From the NCBI GenBank assembly GCA_947053655.1, contig CAMRTO010000003.1, positions 22,671 to 86,670 of the forward strand: a stretch of 64,000 nucleotides of DNA. The letters run 5' to 3'. The stretch comes from an uncultured Clostridia bacterium. Lineage in GTDB: Bacteria; Bacillota; Clostridia; Christensenellales; Borkfalkiaceae. Of the stretch, positions 46,336-53,838 are shown one piece after another (position 1 is the first letter of the stretch; every line of letters starts with the position of its first letter). Below the pieces are notes generated by a model. It had not been told where the DNA came from and ran no database searches. It worked only from the letters and a program-made list of their open reading frames with translations. A program made the translations under genes and the position numbers.

Positions 46336-46647
46336 TTACTTTTTATAAGCAATATTGTATTTATCCAAAACTTCTTCAAACGCTTTTACATTGTCTTTTG
46401 AATAATGCACCTGCGCCCCTGCATTAAGATTGTCATTTATTTTATATTTTTCACAAAGCTGTTTTATGTTTTGCAACTTTTGCCTTACCGAGCCTTCTTT
46501 GCCGCCTTTAAAGCGCGGCGCGGCTTTCAAAACCTCTTTGACGGCTTCATTTAAGCTTAATCCCGTATTGTTTATGACGTAATTTTTTATGTAAACTTCG
46601 CAGCAGAGAAGATTTTCCCCGTAAGTCCATTTTATTCTTTCATTCAT
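46336..46647 (-). CDS. Hypothetical protein of the AT-rich islet
   Basis: About 103 residues from the ATG at 46647 (a longer reading starts 11 codons earlier). The N-terminus KWTYGENLLCCEVYIKNYV and the central GSVRQKLQNIKQLCEKYKI resemble N-terminal regions seen in some restriction-associated or HNH-type proteins, suggesting a helical DNA-related module without a catalytic domain. I cannot name a family. The gene is AT-rich like its convergent neighbour and unlike the rest of the window. Confidence 0.5.
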   Translation of the reverse strand: MNERIKWTYGENLLCCEVYIKNYVINNTGLSLNEAVKEVLKAAPRFKGGKEGSVRQKLQNIKQLCEKYKINDNLNAGAQVHYSKDNVKAFEEVLDKYNIAYKK

Positions 46648-46742
46648 GTTTAAAATTATAAAGTTAATTGCGTGTCGCAAAACGCAATTTTTTACGTTTT
46701 TTTGTAAAGTTTTTTACAGTGCGCCGCAGTGTAAATATTTAC

Positions 46743-46771
46743 TTGCGTTCGCGGCGGTTTAGTGGTAAAAT
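46743..46771 (+). promoter_or_regulatory. Predicted promoter of the prmA operon
   Basis: TTGCGT, 17-base spacer, TAAAAT; GGCGGA lies eight bases before the ATG. A TATAAT directly before the ATG is too close to serve this start. Confidence 0.5.
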
Positions 46772-46807
46772 AATTAAGCGCTTTATTTTATACGGCGGAT
46801 ATAATTT

Positions 46808-47749
46808 ATGAAATTTACAGAACTTACCATTCATACCACAAGCGAAGGGAGCGAGCTTGTCGCCGACGTTCTTTGGCGCTATACAAATTACGGCGTCGCC
46901 ATATCGGACGTAAAGGACGTTATTGCCTTACAGCGCAATAAAGCCATGTACTGGGATTATATAGACGAAAGTCTTACCAACGACTGCGGAGAAGCGCTTG
47001 TAAAGGCGTTTGTCGCCTTAGACGAGACGGAAAACGCCGTTCCGCAAATACGCGGCGATTTGGAGGAACTGAAAGCAAACGGCGGAGATTTCGTCTCTTT
47101 CGGTACTTTGGAATGTACGCGCAGGATTGTAGAGGGCGACGACTGGATTGAAATATGGAAAAAGCATTTCCGTCCGCTTCACATAGGCGAAAAAATTGTC
47201 GTCTGCCCCGAATGGATTAAATACGAAAAACAGCCGGACGAGCAGGTCGTGCTTTTGGACAGCAATATGGCTTTCGGCACAGGCGAGCATGAAACAACTT
47301 CCATGTGTTTAAAGCTTTTGCAGGAGTACATAACGCCGCAGTCCGTGTGTGTTGACGTCGGTTGCGGAAGCGGCATACTCGGCATTTCAGCGGTAAAATT
47401 GGGGGCGAAGTTCGCATATCTTACGGATATAGACGATATCGCCGTAAAAAGCGCGACGCACAACAGCGAGATTAACGGCGTTTCTGACAGGATAAAAGTC
47501 GTCCGCAGCGACCTTCTCGGCGACGCGGAAATAAATGCGGATTTGGTTTTTGCCAATATCACGGCGGAAATTTTATGCCGTCTCGCACCGTCGGTTACGG
47601 CGCATTTAAAGCGCGGCGGCACGCTGGTTTTAAGCGGAATTATAGAAAGCCGTCTCGATATGGTTTTGGACGCTTTTTCCGCGCAGGGGCTTAAACTCGA
47701 AAAACAGCTTAAAGAGGGCGAGTGGTTCGCGCTGTCGTTTAAATTATGA
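46808..47749 (+). CDS. prmA: Ribosomal protein L11 methyltransferase
   Basis: SAM-dependent methyltransferase that modifies lysines of L11, 313 residues. SAM motif I is VDVGCGSGILGISAVKLGA, preceded by AFGTGEHETTSMCLKLL; the catalytic-site motif is DLVFANITAEIL. First gene of a six-gene operon of translation-related and accessory genes with overlapping starts and stops (the rsmE ATG overlaps its stop by four bases). Confidence 0.95.
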   Translation: MKFTELTIHTTSEGSELVADVLWRYTNYGVAISDVKDVIALQRNKAMYWDYIDESLTNDCGEALVKAFVALDETENAVPQIRGDLEELKANGGDFVSFGTLECTRRIVEGDDWIEIWKKHFRPLHIGEKIVVCPEWIKYEKQPDEQVVLLDSNMAFGTGEHETTSMCLKLLQEYITPQSVCVDVGCGSGILGISAVKLGAKFAYLTDIDDIAVKSATHNSEINGVSDRIKVVRSDLLGDAEINADLVFANITAEILCRLAPSVTAHLKRGGTLVLSGIIESRLDMVLDAFSAQGLKLEKQLKEGEWFALSFKL

Positions 47750-48474
47750 GCGGAAGAAAGAGATTTTTCACCGAAAAAATAAACTATCCCGAAGACAGGC
47801 AAGTCGTGCTCGAAGGCGATGAATTCATTCACGCAAAAACCGTCCAGCGCGTAGAAGAAGGTACGGAAATAATTCTTCTTGACGGCAGCGGAAAGGAATA
47901 TTTTGCAATAGTTGCTTCAATAGGCAAACGCAGTCTGACGGCGCAAATAACTTCGGTCGCCGACGGCGACAGAGAGCCGCGCGCCCGCATTTACCTTTTG
48001 TGCGGCGCGTTGAAGGGCGATAAGACCGAGCTTGTAGTGCAAAAAGCCACTGAGCTGGGCGTTTCAAAAATCGGTATTTTTTCGTCTGAGTACTGCGCCG
48101 CATTTATGAGCGCGAACAAGCTGGAAAGGTTAAACAAGGTTGCGCGCGAAGCCGCCAAGCAATGTATGCGTTCGCTTGCGCCCGAAGTGGTTTATTTTGA
48201 CAATTTGAACGACGCGCTTCAATCCGCGCATGATTACGAGAATAAACTTTTTGCCTGTGAATTTGCAGAGCGGTCGGATACGGATATCAAAAATCTGAAA
48301 GACTGCGCGGCGCTCGTCGTCGGCAGCGAGGGGGGCTTTTCGGAAGCGGAATTCAAGCTTGCACAGTCACTCGGCTTTTCGCAGATAACGCTTGGCAAGC
48401 GCATTTTACGCGCGGAAACCGCGGCGATAACTCTTACGTCGCTTGCGGCGTTCGCTTTGGGAGAGCTGGGATGA
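47746..48474 (+). CDS. rsmE: 16S rRNA (uracil(1498)-N(3))-methyltransferase
   Basis: SPOUT-fold methyltransferase acting on U1498 of 16S rRNA, 242 residues. The knot region has VGSEGGFSEAEF and LGKRILRAETAAI. The N-terminal PUA-like domain has EGDEFIHAKTVQRV. Overlaps prmA and mtaB by four bases each (ATGA), so translation is coupled. Confidence 0.95.
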   Translation: MSGRKRFFTEKINYPEDRQVVLEGDEFIHAKTVQRVEEGTEIILLDGSGKEYFAIVASIGKRSLTAQITSVADGDREPRARIYLLCGALKGDKTELVVQKATELGVSKIGIFSSEYCAAFMSANKLERLNKVAREAAKQCMRSLAPEVVYFDNLNDALQSAHDYENKLFACEFAERSDTDIKNLKDCAALVVGSEGGFSEAEFKLAQSLGFSQITLGKRILRAETAAITLTSLAAFALGELG

Positions 48475-49688
48475 AGGCTGTGGTATTTACGCTCGGCTGT
48501 AAGGTAAACGAAGTCGAGTCGGCGGGAATAATGGCGGGCATAGAAAAATTCGGTTGGGAAACCGACGACAAACTCGGCTATGCCGACGCTTACGTTCTCA
48601 ATACCTGCGCCGTCACGCGCGAGGCGGAACGCAAAAGCCGCCAACTGATATCGCGCGTAAAAAAATTCAATCCCGCGGCGGACATATTCGTCTGCGGTTG
48701 TGCTTCCGAAAAGGATAAAAAAAGCTTCGAAGCGTGCGGGGCGGCTTTCGTTTGCGGGGCGCGTAAAAAAGATGAAGTTTTAGACGCTTTCGCAAATAAG
48801 TACGGATTTTCCGCGCAAGGGTTGCCCTATCCCAAACAGACAAAAACCCGCGCCTTTGTAAAAATTCAGGACGGTTGCAACAACTTTTGTTCCTACTGCA
48901 TAATACCCTATCTCCGCGGCAGGGAGGTATCGCGCACAATCGAAGATATAGTAAAAGAAATTTACGCCACCGACAGCCGCGAAATAGTTTTAAACGGAAT
49001 AAATATTTCTTCTTATAACGACGGCGGAAAAAATCTGACAGACCTTATACGCGCTTTGCAAAACTGCGGCAAGCGCATACGTCTGGGCTCTTTGGAGTGC
49101 AATATTATAGACGACGGGTTTTTATCCGCGCTTAAAGCTTTAAAGGACTTTGCGCCCCAGTTTCACCTGTCGCTGCAAAGCGGCAGTAACGCCGTTTTGA
49201 AGGCAATGAACAGACACTATACGCGCGAAGAATATCTTGAAAAATGTAAAAAGGTTTACGGATACTTTCCCTCCGCCGCGATAACTACCGACGTGATAGC
49301 GGGTTTCCCCGCGGAGACGGAGGAAGATTTTATTCAAAGTCTTCGCATGATAGAGGAAGCGGAATTCGCCCGCGTTCACGCCTTCGGCTATTCCCCCAGA
49401 GAGGGGACGGCGGCATTTAAAATGAAGCAACTGCCCGCGGAAGTAAAATCCGAAAGGCTTCACCGTTTGATTTCAGCCGCGGAGAAAGCGGCGCGCGCCT
49501 ACGCGGATAAATTTACAGGTACTGCGCAGGAAATAATAGCAGAGGAGTATTCTGACGGTTACACCTGCGGTTATACCGGCAACTACATACGCGCGTACGT
49601 AAGCGGAAGACTTACCTCCGGCGAAAAATACAAAGTAATTTTGAATGAACGTTTTAAGGACGGTGTGACGGCAAAGCTTTATGAATAA
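48471..49688 (+). CDS. mtaB: tRNA t6A37 methylthiotransferase MtaB
   Basis: Radical-SAM enzyme that converts t6A37 to ms2t6A in tRNA, 405 residues. The N-terminal UPF0004 domain has LGCKVNEVESAGIM and NTCAVTREAERKSRQ with its cluster cysteines. The radical-SAM cysteines are in GCNNFCSYCIIPYLRG near residue 135. A TRAM-like C-terminal region follows. The standard length and motif spacing support MtaB over MiaB or RimO. Confidence 0.94.
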   Translation: MKAVVFTLGCKVNEVESAGIMAGIEKFGWETDDKLGYADAYVLNTCAVTREAERKSRQLISRVKKFNPAADIFVCGCASEKDKKSFEACGAAFVCGARKKDEVLDAFANKYGFSAQGLPYPKQTKTRAFVKIQDGCNNFCSYCIIPYLRGREVSRTIEDIVKEIYATDSREIVLNGINISSYNDGGKNLTDLIRALQNCGKRIRLGSLECNIIDDGFLSALKALKDFAPQFHLSLQSGSNAVLKAMNRHYTREEYLEKCKKVYGYFPSAAITTDVIAGFPAETEEDFIQSLRMIEEAEFARVHAFGYSPREGTAAFKMKQLPAEVKSERLHRLISAAEKAARAYADKFTGTAQEIIAEEYSDGYTCGYTGNYIRAYVSGRLTSGEKYKVILNERFKDGVTAKLYE

Positions 49689-51282
49689 ACCCGATACCGC
49701 GGTCGACCGCGCAAGAATTACATACTTTTTCAGGGAAACTTTCCGTGCGCACTCCAAAGCGGAGTACAGGGAAATTTTTTCGCGCGGTCTTAACGACGAT
49801 AACGAGGGGATAAGCGGCGCTTTTCCCTGGCTGTACGTCCGCGCATTTTTCGCCTTGTTTTTACTTTTCACGATAAATACGCTGATACTGCGGATAACCA
49901 ACAACAAGCTTTACGTTCCTTCGGTTAACTTTCTCGGCGGAATTACGTTTGTAGTGCCGTTCATAATACTGCTGTTCGAGCTGTATCCCAAGCGCGATTT
50001 AAGCTTGATAATTCTTCTTGCCGTGCTTGTGGGCGGCGGAACCTTCGCAGGGCTGCTGTCGCAGATAGGCTATATGCTCATACCCGTTAAAAACGAGTGG
50101 CTTGCGGCGGTTGAAGCGGGCGTTCTCGAGGAGTTCTGCAAGGCTATACCCGCCATAATAGCGGTTGCGCTGTTGAAGCAGAAAAATCCGTATGCGTGTT
50201 ATCTGGTTGCCGCGGCAGTCGGCGTCGGGTTTTCGGTTATAGAGGATATGGGATATATCTTTTATTATTCCGACAAGTATTACTTCGAGTATCACAGCGA
50301 TATACAGGCTACCGTTATGCTGTTTTTCGACAGAGGGTTAAGCTCTTTCTGTACTCACGTACTGTGGACGGGCGCAATAGGCTGGGCTTGTTGCAGTATA
50401 GAAAAACCGCTTAAATCTTTAAGCTTTTTCGGCATAGTAATTCTCGGTGTCGGTCTGCACATCTGCTGGGATCTGCCTGTCGACGGTTGGATTCAGGTTG
50501 CAATTCTCGCCGCGTGCGTCGTAGCGGCGGCAAGCGTCAATATTTCAATAGTTCACATTTCCCGCAAACGCACGAAAAAATTGTACGTCGACGAAAAAGC
50601 CGCCAATGAAGAAATTATCCGCGAAGCAAAGGAAATGGGCGAGCGCATGAGGTTTACAAACGCCGCGAATCTGACGTTTGCGCTTATATGCACGGTGCTG
50701 GCGGCGCTTATATTGCTTTTCTGCGCAATGCCGATAGGTATCGATTATCAGCAGAAGGAGTTTTCTTCCCCGCGGGAGTTTATTTCATACGTCGAAGGCG
50801 GATATAAACTTAAAGTGGATTTGGACAGAAACTACGACGTAGACGGGCGCAATGTCGAAAAGAGATATATCATAGACGAAACTACGGGAAAGGACGTATT
50901 GACTTACGTTATACAAAGCACGGAAATTTCCGGTTGTGACGGCGTGTATTATTACGGTTATTACGTAAACGACGGCAAGTACGAGCAGGACACGTCCTGC
51001 ATCGCCGTAGAGCTTGAAAACGAACAAAACCGTCTGTATGCGCAGGAATATGTTTTCGATACCGATATAATATGGGCGTTCGACGTAAACGGAAATAAAA
51101 TAATAGATTACGTTTATCACTCCAAGGACGGCACTGTTACCGCCGCGACCGACGCGGAGGAGTTCCGCAACTTCGGCGCGCTTATAACAATTTGCGCCGT
51201 CGGGTGCGCCGTTACCGTAGCGGGCACGGCCATTCTTGTGGGCTTTACAATAAAATTACGGAGATTGAAGGATGAAAAATAA
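49681..51282 (+). CDS. PrsW-family intramembrane metalloprotease with a C-terminal extension
   Basis: A 533-residue membrane protein. Residues up to about 300 form the PrsW/CPBP-like domain with the metal-site motifs AGVLEEFCKAIPAI, GFSVIEDMGYIF and FCTHVLWTGAIGWA. Ordinary PrsW is about 220-300 residues. Here an extra part follows: a cytoplasmic basic loop, a membrane helix (near 325-350), an outer domain of about 140 residues and a final helix. PrsW cleaves anti-sigma factors in Bacillus; the target here is unknown. The gene overlaps mtaB by eight bases and the HIT gene by eleven. Confidence 0.85.
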   Translation: MNKPDTAVDRARITYFFRETFRAHSKAEYREIFSRGLNDDNEGISGAFPWLYVRAFFALFLLFTINTLILRITNNKLYVPSVNFLGGITFVVPFIILLFELYPKRDLSLIILLAVLVGGGTFAGLLSQIGYMLIPVKNEWLAAVEAGVLEEFCKAIPAIIAVALLKQKNPYACYLVAAAVGVGFSVIEDMGYIFYYSDKYYFEYHSDIQATVMLFFDRGLSSFCTHVLWTGAIGWACCSIEKPLKSLSFFGIVILGVGLHICWDLPVDGWIQVAILAACVVAAASVNISIVHISRKRTKKLYVDEKAANEEIIREAKEMGERMRFTNAANLTFALICTVLAALILLFCAMPIGIDYQQKEFSSPREFISYVEGGYKLKVDLDRNYDVDGRNVEKRYIIDETTGKDVLTYVIQSTEISGCDGVYYYGYYVNDGKYEQDTSCIAVELENEQNRLYAQEYVFDTDIIWAFDVNGNKIIDYVYHSKDGTVTAATDAEEFRNFGALITICAVGCAVTVAGTAILVGFTIKLRRLKDEK

Positions 51283-51610
51283 CGACTGTCTGTTCTGTAA
51301 AATAGCGGAGGGAAGTATTCCCTCGTCAAAAGTTTACGAGGACGATGAAATGCTTGTTTTTAAGGATATAGAACCCAAAGCGGCGGTTCATCTTCTGGCA
51401 ATACCAAAAGTCCATTTCAAGCTTATTTCGGAAGCGGACGCAAATAAAGCGGAAATTTTAAAGCATATGCTGGTAAAAATACCCGATATAGCCGCGGAAA
51501 ACGGCTGTGAAAACGGATACAGACTTGTGATAAATCAGGGCGCGGACGCAGGTCAGACCGTGTTTCACCTGCATATACATATACTCGGCGGACAGTCGCT
51601 CGAATGGTGA
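51272..51610 (+). CDS. HIT-family nucleotide-binding protein (HinT-like)
   Basis: Small purine nucleoside phosphoramidase-type protein, 112 residues. The N-terminal cysteine pair NDCLFCKIAEGSIPSS and the histidine triad HLHIHILGG at the C-terminus are diagnostic. It starts within the last codons of the prsW-like gene. Probable housekeeping role. Confidence 0.94.
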   Translation: MKNNDCLFCKIAEGSIPSSKVYEDDEMLVFKDIEPKAAVHLLAIPKVHFKLISEADANKAEILKHMLVKIPDIAAENGCENGYRLVINQGADAGQTVFHLHIHILGGQSLEW

Positions 51611-51613
51611 AAA

Positions 51614-52432
51614 ATGATATACGTTATAAAAAACAAATACATAACACTTTCAATCAGCGCGGAGGGTGGCAGTATGTCCTCCCTCAAATATTTGGGCGAG
51701 GAACGGCTTTGGCAGGGCGGTAAGTTCTGGCAGAGCAGGGACGTGGTGATTTTCCCGACTTTGGGACACATGCGCACTTATACGGTAAACGGCAAAAGCT
51801 ATGCCCCCAAGTCGCACGGCGTCGCAAGATATTCCGAATTTGCGCTTGCCGACATTGCGGAGGACAAAATAACGCTTGACCTTTCTTCCAACCCCGTCAC
51901 CAAACAGACTTATCCCTTCGGCTTCGATTTCTGCGTGACGTACGCACTGAAAAAGAACACCGTAAAGGTTACTTATACGGTGCGCTCGCGCGGGGGTGAA
52001 ATTCCCTTTTACTTGGGCGGTCATGCCGGAATGTCGGCCGTCGGCGGCGAGGCGGAGGTGGAGTTTGAAAACAACGAAAACCCCGTTCTGTACAACCTTG
52101 ACGGCAGCAAAACCGAGCTTTTTGACTTCAAACGTTTTGCCGTTAATAAAGAATTTTTCAAAAAGCATAAAACCTTTCAGCTCGGTAATCTTTCGGGCGG
52201 TAAAATTTACGTGCGCACGAAGGACGGATATAAATACACATACAAGTCCGACTGTCCGGTATTTGCTTTTTGGAGCAATGAAAAAGGCGGCGACTACGTT
52301 TGCGCGGAGCCCTGGTGGGGAATAAACGACTGTCCCGCTTTCCCGAAAGAGCTTAAAGAAAAACCTTTCGTCAATTTTGCGGACGAAAACGGAAAAAGCT
52401 TTTGCTATACGCTTACAATCGATAAGGAATAA
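51614..52432 (+). CDS. Aldose 1-epimerase family protein (LacX-like)
   Basis: Galactose-mutarotase-fold protein, 272 residues. The conserved start region MIYVIKNKYITLSISAEGGS, the segment IFPTLGHM and the histidine in SHGVARYSEF fit the LacX-like branch. It would interconvert sugar anomers, substrate unknown. It starts three bases after the HIT stop and is the last gene of the prmA operon, followed by a terminator. Confidence 0.82.
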   Translation: MIYVIKNKYITLSISAEGGSMSSLKYLGEERLWQGGKFWQSRDVVIFPTLGHMRTYTVNGKSYAPKSHGVARYSEFALADIAEDKITLDLSSNPVTKQTYPFGFDFCVTYALKKNTVKVTYTVRSRGGEIPFYLGGHAGMSAVGGEAEVEFENNENPVLYNLDGSKTELFDFKRFAVNKEFFKKHKTFQLGNLSGGKIYVRTKDGYKYTYKSDCPVFAFWSNEKGGDYVCAEPWWGINDCPAFPKELKEKPFVNFADENGKSFCYTLTIDKE

Positions 52433-52434
52433 AA

Positions 52435-52467
52435 AAACGGAGCAAACGTTCAGGTTTGCTCCGTTTC
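52435..52467. terminator. Terminator between the epimerase and WYL genes
   Basis: AAACGGAGCAAAC, loop, GTTTGCTCCGTTT; it overlaps the end of the convergent WYL gene. Confidence 0.82.
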
Positions 52468-53403
52468 GCATATTTCGGAATTTCCGTAAGTTTCCGCAAT
52501 AAGTTTTGCGGCTTTTGCAACTTTGTTTTTCAGTTCGGCAGGTTCAATTACTTTCACGGCGCCGCCGAAGCTTAAAATTTTATTGACCAGACCGCCGTCG
52601 TCGGGCAAGCATACGCTTGCGGTAAAGGCTTTGCCGTGCGGCTCTATATTGTCTATACCAAGCCAGTCTTCGACTTCCGCTAAGGAATTTTTTTCTATTT
52701 CAAGCGTTACCTCGGTAAGATTTTCAGCCGTATAGAAAAAGTCTATATCCAGCTCGTCACGGCGGATTTCGCGTTTTTCAAAGCTTTCACCGGTAAATGC
52801 GGCGCTGCGTATCCTTCCTATTTTAAATGTCCTGAACGTCTGCTTGGTGTGGCAATAGGCATACACGTACCACACGTTTTGTTTGAAGATAAGGACGTGC
52901 GGGTCTATTACGCGCTTGCTGTGCTCGCCCCCGCGCGAAAAGTAGTCTATGGTAATACGACGGCATTCGTTTACGGCCGTTTCGCACACCCGCATTTTTT
53001 CTGAGAACTTTTTACTGTCGCCCCAGGTGCCGCCGTCTACAATAATATTGCCGCAAACGGAAAGCTCCAGCTTTTCGTTTTTTTGTTGGCTTTTCAGCTT
53101 GTCCAGCGCGGAAAGCAGGTTTTTGTCGCGTATTTGAGAGTACATTGCGGAAATAGCGTTCTCCGTCGCGGCAAATTCCTCGCGGGAAAAATATCCCGCG
53201 GGCAGACGGAAAGTGTCCGCTATTTTGACGCCGCCGTATCTGCCGCGATCCACGTCGACGGGCACGCCGCAGACGTTCAGCTCGTCTATGTAACGGTAAA
53301 CGCTGCGCTTTGAAACCTCGAACCTTTCCGCAATCTGTTGCGCGGTGACCTTGCGTTTGGAAAGCAGCATCATAAGAATATTAAGCATAATCTGGTATTT
53401 CAT
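52450..53403 (-). CDS. YafY-type transcriptional regulator (HTH_11 plus WYL domain)
   Basis: A 317-residue regulator. The N-terminal winged helix reads KRKVTAQQIAERFEVSKRSV, and the WYL domain follows in the middle and C-terminal half (RVIDPHVLIFKQNVWYVYAY and RTFKIGRIRSAAF). WYL domains sense ligands, often nucleic-acid derived or small polar molecules. The ATG at 53403 follows GAGGAT and gives the expected N-terminus; a longer reading is rejected. It is divergent from a two-gene microprotein operon with a dyad operator in between, so it probably controls that operon and itself. Confidence 0.9.
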   Translation of the reverse strand: MKYQIMLNILMMLLSKRKVTAQQIAERFEVSKRSVYRYIDELNVCGVPVDVDRGRYGGVKIADTFRLPAGYFSREEFAATENAISAMYSQIRDKNLLSALDKLKSQQKNEKLELSVCGNIIVDGGTWGDSKKFSEKMRVCETAVNECRRITIDYFSRGGEHSKRVIDPHVLIFKQNVWYVYAYCHTKQTFRTFKIGRIRSAAFTGESFEKREIRRDELDIDFFYTAENLTEVTLEIEKNSLAEVEDWLGIDNIEPHGKAFTASVCLPDDGGLVNKILSFGGAVKVIEPAELKNKVAKAAKLIAETYGNSEICETEQT

Positions 53404-53472
53404 GGGTATAATCCTCGGCTTATGGGAATAATATAAACCGTTGAAAAAAATTTTTAAAAATTTTAACATATA

Positions 53473-53487
53473 TGACAGCTTCTGTCA
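53473..53487. promoter_or_regulatory. Dyad operator TGACAG-CTT-CTGTCA in the WYL divergent promoter region
   Basis: Perfect six-base dyad around three bases, where the -35 of the rightward gene would lie (a TATATT -10 is at 53500-53505). Probable binding site of the divergent WYL regulator. Confidence 0.65.
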
Positions 53488-53534
53488 AGTATTATATGTT
53501 ATATTACGGGCGTAGAATAAAGGAGGACATAATA

Positions 53535-53720
53535 ATGACTTTTACGGCATATGTGGAAAGACAGAAAAAGCTGATAAGAAGCCGTCACGAAGGCGAGGTG
53601 TACCTGATAGAAAAGGGTGAAACCGTACCTTTGACGGACAGCAGTAAGCTTCTTGCGGATTTGTCCTCGTTTAAAGGTTTAAACACAAACGAGCGGATAA
53701 TCTACGGGAGAAGGGTATGA
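53535..53720 (+). CDS. Small protein divergent from the WYL regulator
   Basis: A 61-residue, mostly polar protein from the ATG at 53535, preceded by AGGAGG; the longer in-frame reading from 53472 would run through the operator. It has no membrane segment or cysteine and is rich in lysine, arginine and glutamate (ERQKKLIRSRHEGEVYLIEK). Family unknown. Its stop overlaps the next micro-ORF (ATGA), so the two are translated together. The position suggests that it is the main target of the WYL regulator. Confidence 0.65.
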   Translation: MTFTAYVERQKKLIRSRHEGEVYLIEKGETVPLTDSSKLLADLSSFKGLNTNERIIYGRRV

Positions 53721-53797
53721 TAACGTATTTCAGAAAAGCGGCGCGCAATGCAATTCTGTTTTCCGCCGCGATAATTTTCACGGTTCTCGCAATTTAA
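53717..53797 (+). CDS. 26-residue single-helix membrane microprotein
   Basis: A very short reading frame that overlaps the previous stop by four bases (ATGA), with GGGAGAAGGG before its ATG. It encodes a basic start MITYFRKAARNA and a hydrophobic helix ILFSAAIIFTVLAI, then stops and is followed at once by a terminator. Overlap, ribosome site and helix argue for a real small membrane peptide; a type I toxin-like or membrane-regulating peptide are possibilities. Confidence 0.6.
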   Translation: MITYFRKAARNAILFSAAIIFTVLAI

Positions 53798-53835
53798 AAA
53801 AAGCTCCCACGCAACAGCGGTGGGAGCTTTTTTTA
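53796..53835. terminator. Bidirectional terminator between the microprotein operon and pgcA
   Basis: AAAAAAGCTCCCAC, nine-base loop, GTGGGAGCTTTTTTT. Confidence 0.9.
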
Positions 53836-53838
53836 ATT

